Shown here: positions 34,158 through 41,999 of the stretch, in pieces
How the letters are laid out: every line of letters starts with the position of its first letter
Numbering within the stretch: position 1 is the first letter of the stretch
DNA from: Clostridiaceae bacterium
GTDB lineage: Bacteria; Bacillota; Clostridia; Lachnospirales; Lachnospiraceae
Length of the DNA: 64,000 nt
Assembly: GCA_910575435.1 (NCBI GenBank)
Contig: CAJTGI010000002.1
Span: 124,001-188,000 of the forward strand
Direction: 5' to 3'
The notes under the pieces: model-generated
What the model saw: only the letters and a program-made list of their open reading frames with translations
What the model was told of the DNA's origin: nothing
Database searches by the model: none
Made by a program: the position numbers and the translations under genes

Positions 34158-36425
34158 ATGAAAAGCAGACGTGCAAGGAAAATTCTTGCAATGCTTCTTG
34201 CATTTGCCATGGTAGTGACCGGTGCCAGCGCATCTATGGTTGCAGGCCAGGTGGCAGATGCTGCAAAGAAGGCAAAGGTTACTTTGAAGTTGAAAAAGAA
34301 GTCTGTCACCTTGAAAAAGGGAAAGAAGACTACTTTGAAGATTACCAAGAAAAACGTCAAGAAAATCAAGTCCCAGAAGTGGACGACCAGCAACAAGAAA
34401 GTGGCTACAGTATCAAAAAAAGGGAAAGTTACTGCCAAGAAGGCTGGAAATGCAACGATTAAGGTTAAGGTAAAGTACATAGCAAAGGGGTCTAAGAAGA
34501 CGAAGAGCAAAACCCTGAGCTGCAAGGTCAAGGTGAGCGCAAGTCAGCCGGCGGCTACGACAAAGCCCACTGTGAAGCCGACCACGCCTACCGCCACTGC
34601 TAGACCAGCGGCCAGCTATAAGAATTATGATGACAAGTCCAATATCGGTCCTGAGAGGGAGGTAACCATCAAGGGCGGCACCAGCAGCAAGCTGACCATA
34701 AAGGATAATGGCACCATGCGCAAGGAGTTGTCTGCAACGGATTTGGCTGATTGGTATATGGGGCTGGGCATTAACTTAGGCAATACCATGGAGGCGCAGC
34801 TTCCCTCCCTGGCTCAGAAGGCGGCGGCTACGGAGGCTGCCCAGTTCGAGACTGCATGGGGTGCCGCTATCACAACCCAGAAATACATTGACTGTGTGCA
34901 TTCCTATGGCATCAATACTCTGCGAATTCCGGTGGCATGGTCTAACATGATCAATGAGGAGACCTATGAGATCAATGATAAGTATCTGGGCAGGGTTGAG
35001 GAAATTGTAAACTATGCCCTGAATAACGGCATGTATGCAATCATTAATATCCATTGGGATAATCAGTGGTGGGGCCAGTTTGGCGCTGCCAAGCGTGCAA
35101 GCGAGACGGATATGACCAGAGTTGCGGATGAGGAGAAGCGTGCAAAGGCATGGGCTCGATTTGAAAGTTATTGGAAGCAGATTTCTGAGAGGTTCAAGGA
35201 CTACTCCGACCACCTGATTTTCGAGGGTGCCAATGAGGAACTTGGCGGCAGGCTGAATGATCCCATTTACGCCAGCGGATACAGCAACCCTCTTGACGAG
35301 TCAGACACTGATGCGATTAGGGGTATCTTGAAGAAAGATGAATTGTATGATACCGTCAATAAGATTAACCAGAAGTTCGTGGATGTCGTTCGCGCATCTG
35401 GCGGGAATAACAAGTATCGCCATCTGCTGATTCCAGGATATGATACGAATATTGCAAATACGGCAGACGCGCGATACAAGATGCCTACTGACATTGCTGA
35501 AAACGGCAAGTCAAAACTTTTTGTATCAGTACATTGCTATTCTCCATGGGATTTCTGTGGCGATGGCGGAACTGGCGGCTATACCGAAGCGGATCACACG
35601 GCTCTGGCCAAAGAACTCGGCATGATGAAGAGATTCGTGGATGAAGGCTATGCAACGATCTTGGGAGAGTGCGGCATCTGCAATCCTTCCGGAGTAGATG
35701 GAGATGTGTGCCAGTGGTTCAGGGACTGCTTTTCAGAGGCCCGCAAGCTTCACATGGTTCCCGTGATGTGGGAGACCGGGCAGTACTTCAATCGCAGCGA
35801 GGCAAAGCTGAAGTTCAAGGATGTGGCAGAAACCTGGAATGATATTACCGGCGCCAAGGGTGATACCAGCATGACCAGACTGACAGGCAAGAAGAATGCA
35901 CCGCCTCTGGAGATAAGCGAGATAGCAAAAGAAGAAAAACCTGCATGGAGTTGGACTGGCAAATGGTATAAGAATGGCGGGGATTCCATCGTAGGAGATG
36001 ATAGATACACCGAGGGAGGCGGCACGAAAGTCGAATCAACAGACCCCGATCACGCATCCAAGTTTGTGCCTTCTTCTCAGGTAACGCCTACGATAGATGG
36101 AGATTCCACGGAAATCTCCTTTAATGAATGGGGATATCAGACATTCCTGAAAATTGACTTGAGCAAGTACAAGAAGCCTGCAATTGCTTTTGAATTCCTG
36201 GATGGAACAGCCAATGAGGAGAATGTAGGAAGTCTTCAGATTGGCGCCACGGAGGAGGCAGGTAAGTATGTCAATGATTTTGCAGTGGATTATTGGGATT
36301 TAAATGGAAAGGCAGTGACAATTTCTGACAATATTGGCCTTTCTGATGAGAAGCCGTGGCTGAGCATAACCTTTAGCGGAAAGCCTACGGTTACGGCAAT
36401 TCATGTATATGAATTAGGCGAGTAG
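34158..36425 (+). CDS. Secreted GH5 endo-glycanase with lysine-rich Ig-like domain
   Basis: A 755-residue exported glycoside hydrolase, probably endoglucanase-type. Signal peptide 1-28, then a very lysine-rich Ig-like group 2 domain (SVTLKKGKKTTLKITKKN, KKVATVSKKGKVTAKKAG; about 38-128), a Pro/Thr linker (TKPTVKPTTPTATARPA), and a GH5 barrel at about 185-570. The barrel opens GLGINLGNTMEA; the acid/base Glu is in IFEGANEELGG and the nucleophile Glu in ATILGECGIC, with RIPVAWSNM and INIHWDNQWWG shaping the cleft. The C-terminal 170 residues look like a beta-sandwich binding module. The basic domain may hold the enzyme at the cell wall (inference). Confidence 0.9.
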   Translation: MKSRRARKILAMLLAFAMVVTGASASMVAGQVADAAKKAKVTLKLKKKSVTLKKGKKTTLKITKKNVKKIKSQKWTTSNKKVATVSKKGKVTAKKAGNATIKVKVKYIAKGSKKTKSKTLSCKVKVSASQPAATTKPTVKPTTPTATARPAASYKNYDDKSNIGPEREVTIKGGTSSKLTIKDNGTMRKELSATDLADWYMGLGINLGNTMEAQLPSLAQKAAATEAAQFETAWGAAITTQKYIDCVHSYGINTLRIPVAWSNMINEETYEINDKYLGRVEEIVNYALNNGMYAIINIHWDNQWWGQFGAAKRASETDMTRVADEEKRAKAWARFESYWKQISERFKDYSDHLIFEGANEELGGRLNDPIYASGYSNPLDESDTDAIRGILKKDELYDTVNKINQKFVDVVRASGGNNKYRHLLIPGYDTNIANTADARYKMPTDIAENGKSKLFVSVHCYSPWDFCGDGGTGGYTEADHTALAKELGMMKRFVDEGYATILGECGICNPSGVDGDVCQWFRDCFSEARKLHMVPVMWETGQYFNRSEAKLKFKDVAETWNDITGAKGDTSMTRLTGKKNAPPLEISEIAKEEKPAWSWTGKWYKNGGDSIVGDDRYTEGGGTKVESTDPDHASKFVPSSQVTPTIDGDSTEISFNEWGYQTFLKIDLSKYKKPAIAFEFLDGTANEENVGSLQIGATEEAGKYVNDFAVDYWDLNGKAVTISDNIGLSDEKPWLSITFSGKPTVTAIHVYELGE

Positions 36426-36457
36426 CCGTTGCGCATTTGATGTAGCGAGATAAGAAC

Positions 36458-36499
36458 GCCCCCTCCGGGTTTCAGTGAAAAACTGATTTCGGAGGGGGC
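36458..36499 (+). terminator. Long hairpin, probable terminator of the first GH5 gene
   Basis: GCCCCCTCCG (36458-36467) pairs perfectly with CGGAGGGGGC (36490-36499), and an inner stem continues around a GAAAA loop. The T-run after it is weak (ATTTGC). Confidence 0.65.
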
Positions 36500-36622
36500 A
36501 TTTGCATGCAGGAAAAAAGCCCTGGCATTTGTAGTCGATGTAAGAGGTTTTGGTATTCGCAAGTCCAATCAGACGACTCTTTTGTCACAATTATGTCATT
36601 GTATAAATTGCTATGAAATGAA

Positions 36623-36651
36623 TTGCATGGTAGGGACAAAGATGTTATAAT
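36623..36651 (+). promoter_or_regulatory. Promoter of the second GH5 gene
   Basis: TTGCAT (36623-36628), a 17-base spacer and TATAAT (36646-36651), giving a leader of about 110 bases. The rest of the spacer (36500-36769) shows no gene. Confidence 0.6.
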
Positions 36652-36769
36652 CTTCAATAGCAGTTTGAATTATGTTGCATCATTCGTTGTATTTTAGGTG
36701 ATACCATGACTAGTTAGAGCAACCAGACTGCATTTATACACCATCTATATCTATGAAAGGAGAGTGACT

Positions 36770-38971
36770 ATGAAAAACAAGTCAGCAAAGAGATTTCTTG
36801 CCATCATGCTTGCATTTGCCATGGTTCTCACAGGTGCGGCTGCATCTATGATTTCCAATCAGGCGGCAAGCGCGGCGAAGAAGAAATCAAAAAAGGTTAC
36901 TTTGAAGTTGAATAAGTCTTCTGTTTCCTTAAAGAAGGGAAAGACTACGACTTTGAAGGTTACTAAGAAGAATGTGAAGAAGGTAAAATCCACAAAGTGG
37001 ACCAGCAGCAAAAAGAGCGTGGCAACCGTGTCCAAAAAAGGCAAGGTTACTGCGAAGAAAAAAGGAACGGCAACAATTAAGTGTGTTGTAAAGTACACGG
37101 TCAAGGGTTCCAAGAAGGTCAAATCCAAAACATTGAAATGCAAGGTGACCGTCAAGGTATCTTCTCCGGCAAAGACACCTGTTCCGGCGAAGACGCCAGA
37201 ACCGCAAAAACAGCCGGATTATAGTACGATCGACATGAGTGATCCCATGGCGGGCAAGCAGGATGCTGCGACAGTAACGGACGCAGAGGTGAAAGATGAT
37301 GTGACCAACCTGGGAGAGAGCCATACTTCTGCTGGCGGCGTGACCAGCAAGGATAACGGCATGATGAGGAAGAAGCTTACTGCTCATCAGACAACAGCTT
37401 TTATGGGGCTGGGCTGGAATCTCGCCAACACCATGGAGTCCTGTGCAGATGAGGGAGCGGCTAACACTGTAAATGAATACGAGACGCTTTGGGGAGCTCC
37501 TACTACTACTCAGAGAATCATTGATGGAATTAAGGACAGTGGCTTCAAGAGCATCCGTATTCCTGTGGCATGGTCTAATCTGATGTCCAAGGATGGAAAT
37601 TATACCATCAATAAGGACTTTATGAAGCGGGTGGAGACCATTGTAAATTACTGCTTGAATGATGAGTTGTATGTAGTCCTGAATATTCACTATGATGCGG
37701 GCTGGTGGGGGATGTTCGGCTCCGAGGACAAAGCCATCCAGGCTCAGGCATGGAAGAAGTATGTAAGGATTTGGGAGCAGATTGCCACCACCTTTAACGA
37801 GTATTCTGACCGCTTGATCTTTGAGTCTGCCAATGAGGAATTGGGCGACGGTGTCAATGAAGACAATCTCGGATTGAATACTGCTGTAAATGGCGTGAAA
37901 GGCAAGCTGACGCAGGATGAGGTTTATGCGAAAGTAAATGCTATCAACCAGAAATTTGTGGAAGTGGTAAGAAAGACTGGCGGCAACAATGCATACAGGC
38001 AGCTGCTGATTGCCGGGTTCAGCACAGACTTGGGCAAGACCTGCGATGACAGGTTCAAGATGCCTTTGGATACGGTGAAGGCAAATGGAAAAGAGAAACT
38101 TCACATTTCCATTCATTATTACAATCCGGGAGCTTACTGCATCGGCGAGGATGCTACCAGCAGTTTCTATGCTGACAGCTGGGGGACGGAGCAGCAGGTG
38201 AAGGAAATGCATGACATGCTGGATCGAATGGCTAAGTTTACCAATGAAGGATACGGCGTGATTATCGGCGAGTGTGGTCCTCAGACGATGTCGAAGAAGG
38301 GCGTGATTGACTTCTACAGGGAACTGGCGAACTATGGTATGCCTCGTCACATGGTGCCTATGTGGTGGAATCTCTCCATGTATGATAGGACGGACCGGGT
38401 GGTTACATATTCAGATATCGCAGACCTTTTGAAGGAAATTACCGGTGCTACGAATATTCCCCTGGAGGAAGGTGCGGATGTTACCGGCGTTCCTTCTATA
38501 GAAGTAGTAGATGAATCTACGTTGGAGAAGGTAGCAGAGTGGAGTGGCAAGTGGACCAGGACAAACAATAAGAGCCAGAATGTGAACGGAGAGGTAGTCA
38601 AGGGGCCGGATGAAGTAGGCGGCTTTGAGCCGGGCACTAAGAGCGAAGGCATGGAAGTGAAAAGCAATGCCTTCTGGTGGCAGATGTTCGTAAAATATGA
38701 TTGGACGAAGCTTACCAAGCCTTGTCTCAAGGTTACCATGGCAAGTGATGGCGTCAGCAAGAATGCGGCCTTCCAGATGGGATATGGCGGGGACAATGGT
38801 GAGAAAGATCCTACTTTTACCAAGGTAGATGAGTTTGACAATGCGACTTATGTCGGCAAGACATTTACTTTGAAAACCAAAAAGCTGGCGATTAAGCCTT
38901 GGATTTGCCTGACGACCCAGACAGAAGGGGCAAGCATCGTGAAGGTAGAAATCTTCGATGAAAAGAAGTGA
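36770..38971 (+). CDS. Secreted GH5 endo-glycanase, paralogue of the preceding gene
   Basis: 733 residues with the same layout: signal peptide, lysine-rich Ig-like domain (SVSLKKGKTTTLKVTKKN, KSVATVSKKGKVTAKKKG), Pro/Lys linker (PVPAKTPEPQKQPD), GH5 barrel and C-terminal module. The catalytic residues are in IFESANEELGD (acid/base) and GVIIGECGPQ (nucleophile); substrate-side blocks are GLGWNLANTMES, RIPVAWSNLM and LNIHYDAGWWG. It differs from its neighbour at several cleft positions (HWDNQWW against HYDAGWW), so the two may prefer different glucans or mannans. The ATG at 36770 follows AAGGAG with 8 bases spacing. A tandem duplication that has diverged. Confidence 0.9.
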   Translation: MKNKSAKRFLAIMLAFAMVLTGAAASMISNQAASAAKKKSKKVTLKLNKSSVSLKKGKTTTLKVTKKNVKKVKSTKWTSSKKSVATVSKKGKVTAKKKGTATIKCVVKYTVKGSKKVKSKTLKCKVTVKVSSPAKTPVPAKTPEPQKQPDYSTIDMSDPMAGKQDAATVTDAEVKDDVTNLGESHTSAGGVTSKDNGMMRKKLTAHQTTAFMGLGWNLANTMESCADEGAANTVNEYETLWGAPTTTQRIIDGIKDSGFKSIRIPVAWSNLMSKDGNYTINKDFMKRVETIVNYCLNDELYVVLNIHYDAGWWGMFGSEDKAIQAQAWKKYVRIWEQIATTFNEYSDRLIFESANEELGDGVNEDNLGLNTAVNGVKGKLTQDEVYAKVNAINQKFVEVVRKTGGNNAYRQLLIAGFSTDLGKTCDDRFKMPLDTVKANGKEKLHISIHYYNPGAYCIGEDATSSFYADSWGTEQQVKEMHDMLDRMAKFTNEGYGVIIGECGPQTMSKKGVIDFYRELANYGMPRHMVPMWWNLSMYDRTDRVVTYSDIADLLKEITGATNIPLEEGADVTGVPSIEVVDESTLEKVAEWSGKWTRTNNKSQNVNGEVVKGPDEVGGFEPGTKSEGMEVKSNAFWWQMFVKYDWTKLTKPCLKVTMASDGVSKNAAFQMGYGGDNGEKDPTFTKVDEFDNATYVGKTFTLKTKKLAIKPWICLTTQTEGASIVKVEIFDEKK

Positions 38972-38995
38972 TTCTGACCCTTTTGCTAAAAATTG

Positions 38996-39059
38996 TTAAG
39001 AATTCTTAAGAATTTTGGGCGATTTTTTACTAGACAAATTCTGCAATCTGTGCTAGCAT
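38996..39059 (+). promoter_or_regulatory. TTAAGAATT box and promoter of the two-module secreted protein gene
   Basis: A 19-base overlapping box TTAAGAATTCTTAAGAATT (38996-39014) lies just upstream of TAGACA (39031-39036), a 17-base spacer and TAGCAT (39054-39059). The box matches the one at 14511-14525. A small hairpin GGTGAT/ATCACC follows in the leader. Confidence 0.5.
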
Positions 39060-39128
39060 GTTAACTACAGCAATGATTGCATAGGTGATTTCTCATATCA
39101 CCGTATATTAAAAAGGAGGAAAAGTATT

Positions 39129-40685
39129 ATGAGAAAAACATGGAAACGCGCACTTTCCCTTGTGCTCTCTGCTGCTTTAGTTGTGACAGCAGGTGCTTTT
39201 GGCACGGTACAGGGCGATAAGTCTGCGAAAGCTGCAGATGGCATTGATTTTACCGCTTACTTAGAATGTTTTGGCGGATTTTGGGGATGGGATGCTTCAA
39301 AGCCCACTACGCCGGGCGCATGGTCTGTTAAGGTATCCGATTACGGCGACTTTACTGTAAAGTTGACAGCACCTACTGACTGGGATTTCTCAGGTGCATT
39401 CGTATTAAACACGGATTTGGCTAGTGAGCCTGCAAACTTCAAACTTGTCGGCAAGTCAGTTAAGATTGGCGGCACGACATATGACTGGAGCAAGGCGGAA
39501 TCCTATATGGATAGTGGCTACCTTCGTCTTTCCATCTGGAATGAATGGGGTAAGGATGAGGATGGAAAATGGGATCCTAAGGCTAATATTGTAGAAGATC
39601 CTACAACTCTTTCTATTAAGAAGGGTGACGAGATTGAAGCTACATTCTCTGTTGTAGAAGATAAGCCTCTGTTTGTTGCTAATCTTGAGGCGTTTGGCGG
39701 ATTCTGGGGATGGGATGCTTCAAAGCCTGTTACGCCGGGTGCATGGTCCGTTCCGGTTAAGGAAATGGGCGATTATACTCTGGAGTTGGAAGCGCCGACT
39801 GACTGGGATTTCTCAGGTGCATTTATTGTAAACACTACATTGACAGAAGTACCTACCGATTATGTTATCGTCGGCAAGGAAGTAGAGATTGGTTCTACAA
39901 AGTATGACTGGAGCAAGGCTGCAGCATACAAGGATGGCGACAATGTTCGTCTTTCTATCTGGAACGAGTGGGGCAAGGATGATAATGGTGCTTTCGATCC
40001 GAAGGCTAACCCGCTGGTATCTGATCCTACAACTCTTTCTATTAAGAAGGGTGACAAGGTTAAGGCTACCTTTACTGTAAAGAAGAATGATACCGTACAG
40101 CCTACGACAAAGCCTACAACAAAGCCTACGACACCGGCGGATGTTAAGAAGGTTGATGGCCTTGCAAAGGGCAAGACATTCTCTGCTGGTAGCCTGAAGT
40201 ATAAGGTTACAAAGGCTGCTACCATTACGACACAGACGAAGAAGAAGACAAATGGTACTGTACAGGTAGTTGGATTCTCCAAGTCTGGTAAGAAGAAGAC
40301 TTCTATCAATGTAAAGAACACTGTAAGCAAGAGCGGTGCTAAGTACAACGTTAAGTCTATCAAGAGCAAAGCATTCCAGAAGTCTAAGAAGTTAAAGAAG
40401 GCTACGCTGGGAAGCAAGATTACATCTATTCCTACCAGTGCATTTAATGCCGATAAGAAGTTAACATCTGTAAAGGCTACAGGCGTTAAGAAGATTGGCA
40501 AGAGTGCATTCAAGGGATGTGTTAAACTTAGCAAACTGACTCTTGGCAAGAAGAAACTCACTTCTGTAAAGAAGGGTGCTTTCAAGGGCTGCAAGAAGAA
40601 GATTAAGGTTTCTGGCGGTTCTAAGAAGGTTAAGAAGGCTAATGTGAATAAGTTGAAGAAATCTGGTTACAAGAAGTTCAAATAA
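39129..40685 (+). CDS. Secreted protein with two tandem aromatic-rich modules and a leucine-rich basic tail
   Basis: 518 residues. Signal peptide 1-36. Two near-identical modules of about 120 residues follow (about 38-160 and 183-310). Each has FGGFWGWDASKP, PGAWSV, PTDWDFSGAF, YDWSKA and RLSIWNEWGKD and ends DPTTLSIKKGD. Many Trp, Phe and Tyr residues and an all-beta look suggest carbohydrate binding, but the module is not one I recognise. Then comes a Pro/Thr linker (TTKPTTKPTTPA) and a lysine-rich BspA-type repeat tail (IKSKAFQKSKKLKKATLGSK, KIGKSAFKGC). No catalytic domain. It sits after the GH5 pair and is likely to help in surface binding. The codon use looks like that of a strongly expressed gene. 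Confidence 0.85.
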   Translation: MRKTWKRALSLVLSAALVVTAGAFGTVQGDKSAKAADGIDFTAYLECFGGFWGWDASKPTTPGAWSVKVSDYGDFTVKLTAPTDWDFSGAFVLNTDLASEPANFKLVGKSVKIGGTTYDWSKAESYMDSGYLRLSIWNEWGKDEDGKWDPKANIVEDPTTLSIKKGDEIEATFSVVEDKPLFVANLEAFGGFWGWDASKPVTPGAWSVPVKEMGDYTLELEAPTDWDFSGAFIVNTTLTEVPTDYVIVGKEVEIGSTKYDWSKAAAYKDGDNVRLSIWNEWGKDDNGAFDPKANPLVSDPTTLSIKKGDKVKATFTVKKNDTVQPTTKPTTKPTTPADVKKVDGLAKGKTFSAGSLKYKVTKAATITTQTKKKTNGTVQVVGFSKSGKKKTSINVKNTVSKSGAKYNVKSIKSKAFQKSKKLKKATLGSKITSIPTSAFNADKKLTSVKATGVKKIGKSAFKGCVKLSKLTLGKKKLTSVKKGAFKGCKKKIKVSGGSKKVKKANVNKLKKSGYKKFK

Positions 40686-40728
40686 TTTTTTCATATAAGT
40701 TTTTGATTTAGCAATCATGCTAGAATGG

Positions 40729-40760
40729 CGCCATGCGGGGTAACCCGCATGGCGTTTTTT
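40729..40760 (+). terminator. Terminator after the two-module protein gene
   Basis: CGCCATGCGGG and CCCGCATGGCG form a perfect 11-pair stem with loop GTAA, followed by six T. Confidence 0.93.
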
Positions 40761-40774
40761 CATATGCCCATTGA

Positions 40775-40839
40775 TTGTAAATTAGTTCAGGGCGTGATAT
40801 AATAATAAGCGGATCGAGCAAATTTGTTTGTGAGGACCA
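40775..40839 (+). promoter_or_regulatory. Promoter/leader cassette, copy A
   Basis: TTGTAA (40775-40780), a 17-base spacer and TATAAT (40798-40803), followed by a leader ending TTTGTGAGGAC. The same arrangement, with most bases conserved, occurs at 41868-41930. Confidence 0.65.
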
Positions 40840-40902
40840 GGCAAGATTATAATGGTTTTGAACGAAAGGTATTATTATGAATTTAAAGTAGGAGACATAC
40901 AA

Positions 40903-41712
40903 GTGGCGAAAGAATACAGTAAAGAAGAGGCGATTCTTAAAAAGAAGCAGGCAATCAAAAAGATTAATCAAATGTTTGAAGCGTTAATAAGCGATGGGAA
41001 AAACCAGAATTTGAAAAAAGTATATTTGATTTCAAAGTGGTTGCATAGTTATGCCGGATATATTTTGTTTGAACCCAAGTTTGTTCCACAGAGAAATATG
41101 GCATATAAGCGGGGAAACATTATTCAGGTGAATTTCGGATTTCGCTTGGGTTCTGAATTGGGGGGAGTGCATTATGCCGTGGTAATTGATAAAGAAAATA
41201 ATAGATCATCAGATTCGATCACAGTTGTTCCGATGAGTTCCCTAAAAGAGAATAAAAAGGTACATAAAAGAGATTGCAATATAGGGAATGAATTCTATCA
41301 TATGATGCAGGCTAGAGTCAATGGCTTGATTGCGCAAATAGATAGGGAATATGGGGAAGTTCATGAGAGGGTCAATACTTTGAAGGAACTTTTAGACGCA
41401 ATGCAAATACAACAGGATGACCCGGAACAATTTAATGATGCGGGGGATAAATTAAAATTATTGTTGAAAAGTGCAATTGAAAAAAATCAGGAATTGAGCG
41501 AGCATAGGGAATTGCTAATAAAGACCAGAGAAGAATTGGGGTATATGAAAGAAGGTAGCATTGTAAAGGTTGGTCAAATTGTTACGGTAAGCAAAATACG
41601 AATTATCAAACCGAAGAAAACAGGAGACGTTTTGGCTGGGATGTCTCTTTCGGAAAATACGATGAAAAAGATTAACCAGAAGCTTAGGGAAATTTATGTT
41701 TTTGAAGAATAG
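40903..41712 (+). CDS. PemK/MazF-like protein with an internal helical insertion
   Basis: 269 residues. After a helical N-terminus (about 1-60), the PemK/MazF fold starts at YKRGNIIQVNFGFRLGSELG (about residue 67) and continues GGVHYAVVIDKEN and ITVVPMSSLK. A predicted coiled coil of roughly 75 residues (EYGEVHERVNTLKELLDAMQ...) then interrupts it, and the last strands resume at VGQIVTVSKIRII with LSENTMKKINQKLREI. MazF-type enzymes are endoribonucleases. No antitoxin gene lies next to it, so it may not be a classical toxin. The GTG at 40903 is chosen because TAGGAG lies 8 bases upstream; the ATG at 40852 has no ribosome binding site. Confidence 0.75.
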   Translation: MAKEYSKEEAILKKKQAIKKINQMFEALISDGKNQNLKKVYLISKWLHSYAGYILFEPKFVPQRNMAYKRGNIIQVNFGFRLGSELGGVHYAVVIDKENNRSSDSITVVPMSSLKENKKVHKRDCNIGNEFYHMMQARVNGLIAQIDREYGEVHERVNTLKELLDAMQIQQDDPEQFNDAGDKLKLLLKSAIEKNQELSEHRELLIKTREELGYMKEGSIVKVGQIVTVSKIRIIKPKKTGDVLAGMSLSENTMKKINQKLREIYVFEE

Positions 41713-41819
41713 GTATTGACAAGTTACATAAAATAGTATAAGATAACTTAACAGTAGCTAGTTGCTACTATTGTATTAAGCCTATAGGGCAAAAATCAAT
41801 ATTTAAGTTATCAAGGGAA

Positions 41820-41851
41820 GGCTCCGCAGCGATGTGGAGCCTTGTACGTTT
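41820..41851 (+). terminator. Terminator after the MazF-like gene
   Basis: GGCTCC (41820-41825) and GGAGCC (41836-41841) form a short stem, followed by TTGTACGTTTTT. Moderate strength. Confidence 0.55.
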
Positions 41852-41867
41852 TTATGGGAGAGTTTCG

Positions 41868-41930
41868 TTGTAAATTGGTTTGGGGCATGATATAATGATA
41901 GGAAGACCGAGTAAACTTGCTTGTGAGGAC
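41868..41930 (+). promoter_or_regulatory. Promoter/leader cassette, copy B
   Basis: TTGTAA (41868-41873), a 17-base spacer and TATAAT (41891-41896), leader ending CTTGTGAGGAC. The leader then has a perfect hairpin CATGAAC-GAA-GTTCATG (41932-41948) before the symporter gene. Similar to 40775-40839. Confidence 0.65.
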
Positions 41931-41999
41931 GCATGAACGAAGTTCATGATCTAATGATAAACGCATGCAACAGACTTACTTGAAGAATGGAGAAAAGTT

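Noticed and set aside
34280-34540. Repeated lysine codons as a possible CRISPR-like or simple repeat
   Set aside because: The repetition is at codon level within the Ig-like domain of a coding gene; there are no regular spacers.
36929-38350. Minus-strand frame of 473 residues
   Set aside because: Shadow of the second GH5 gene; no start signal and no recognisable protein.
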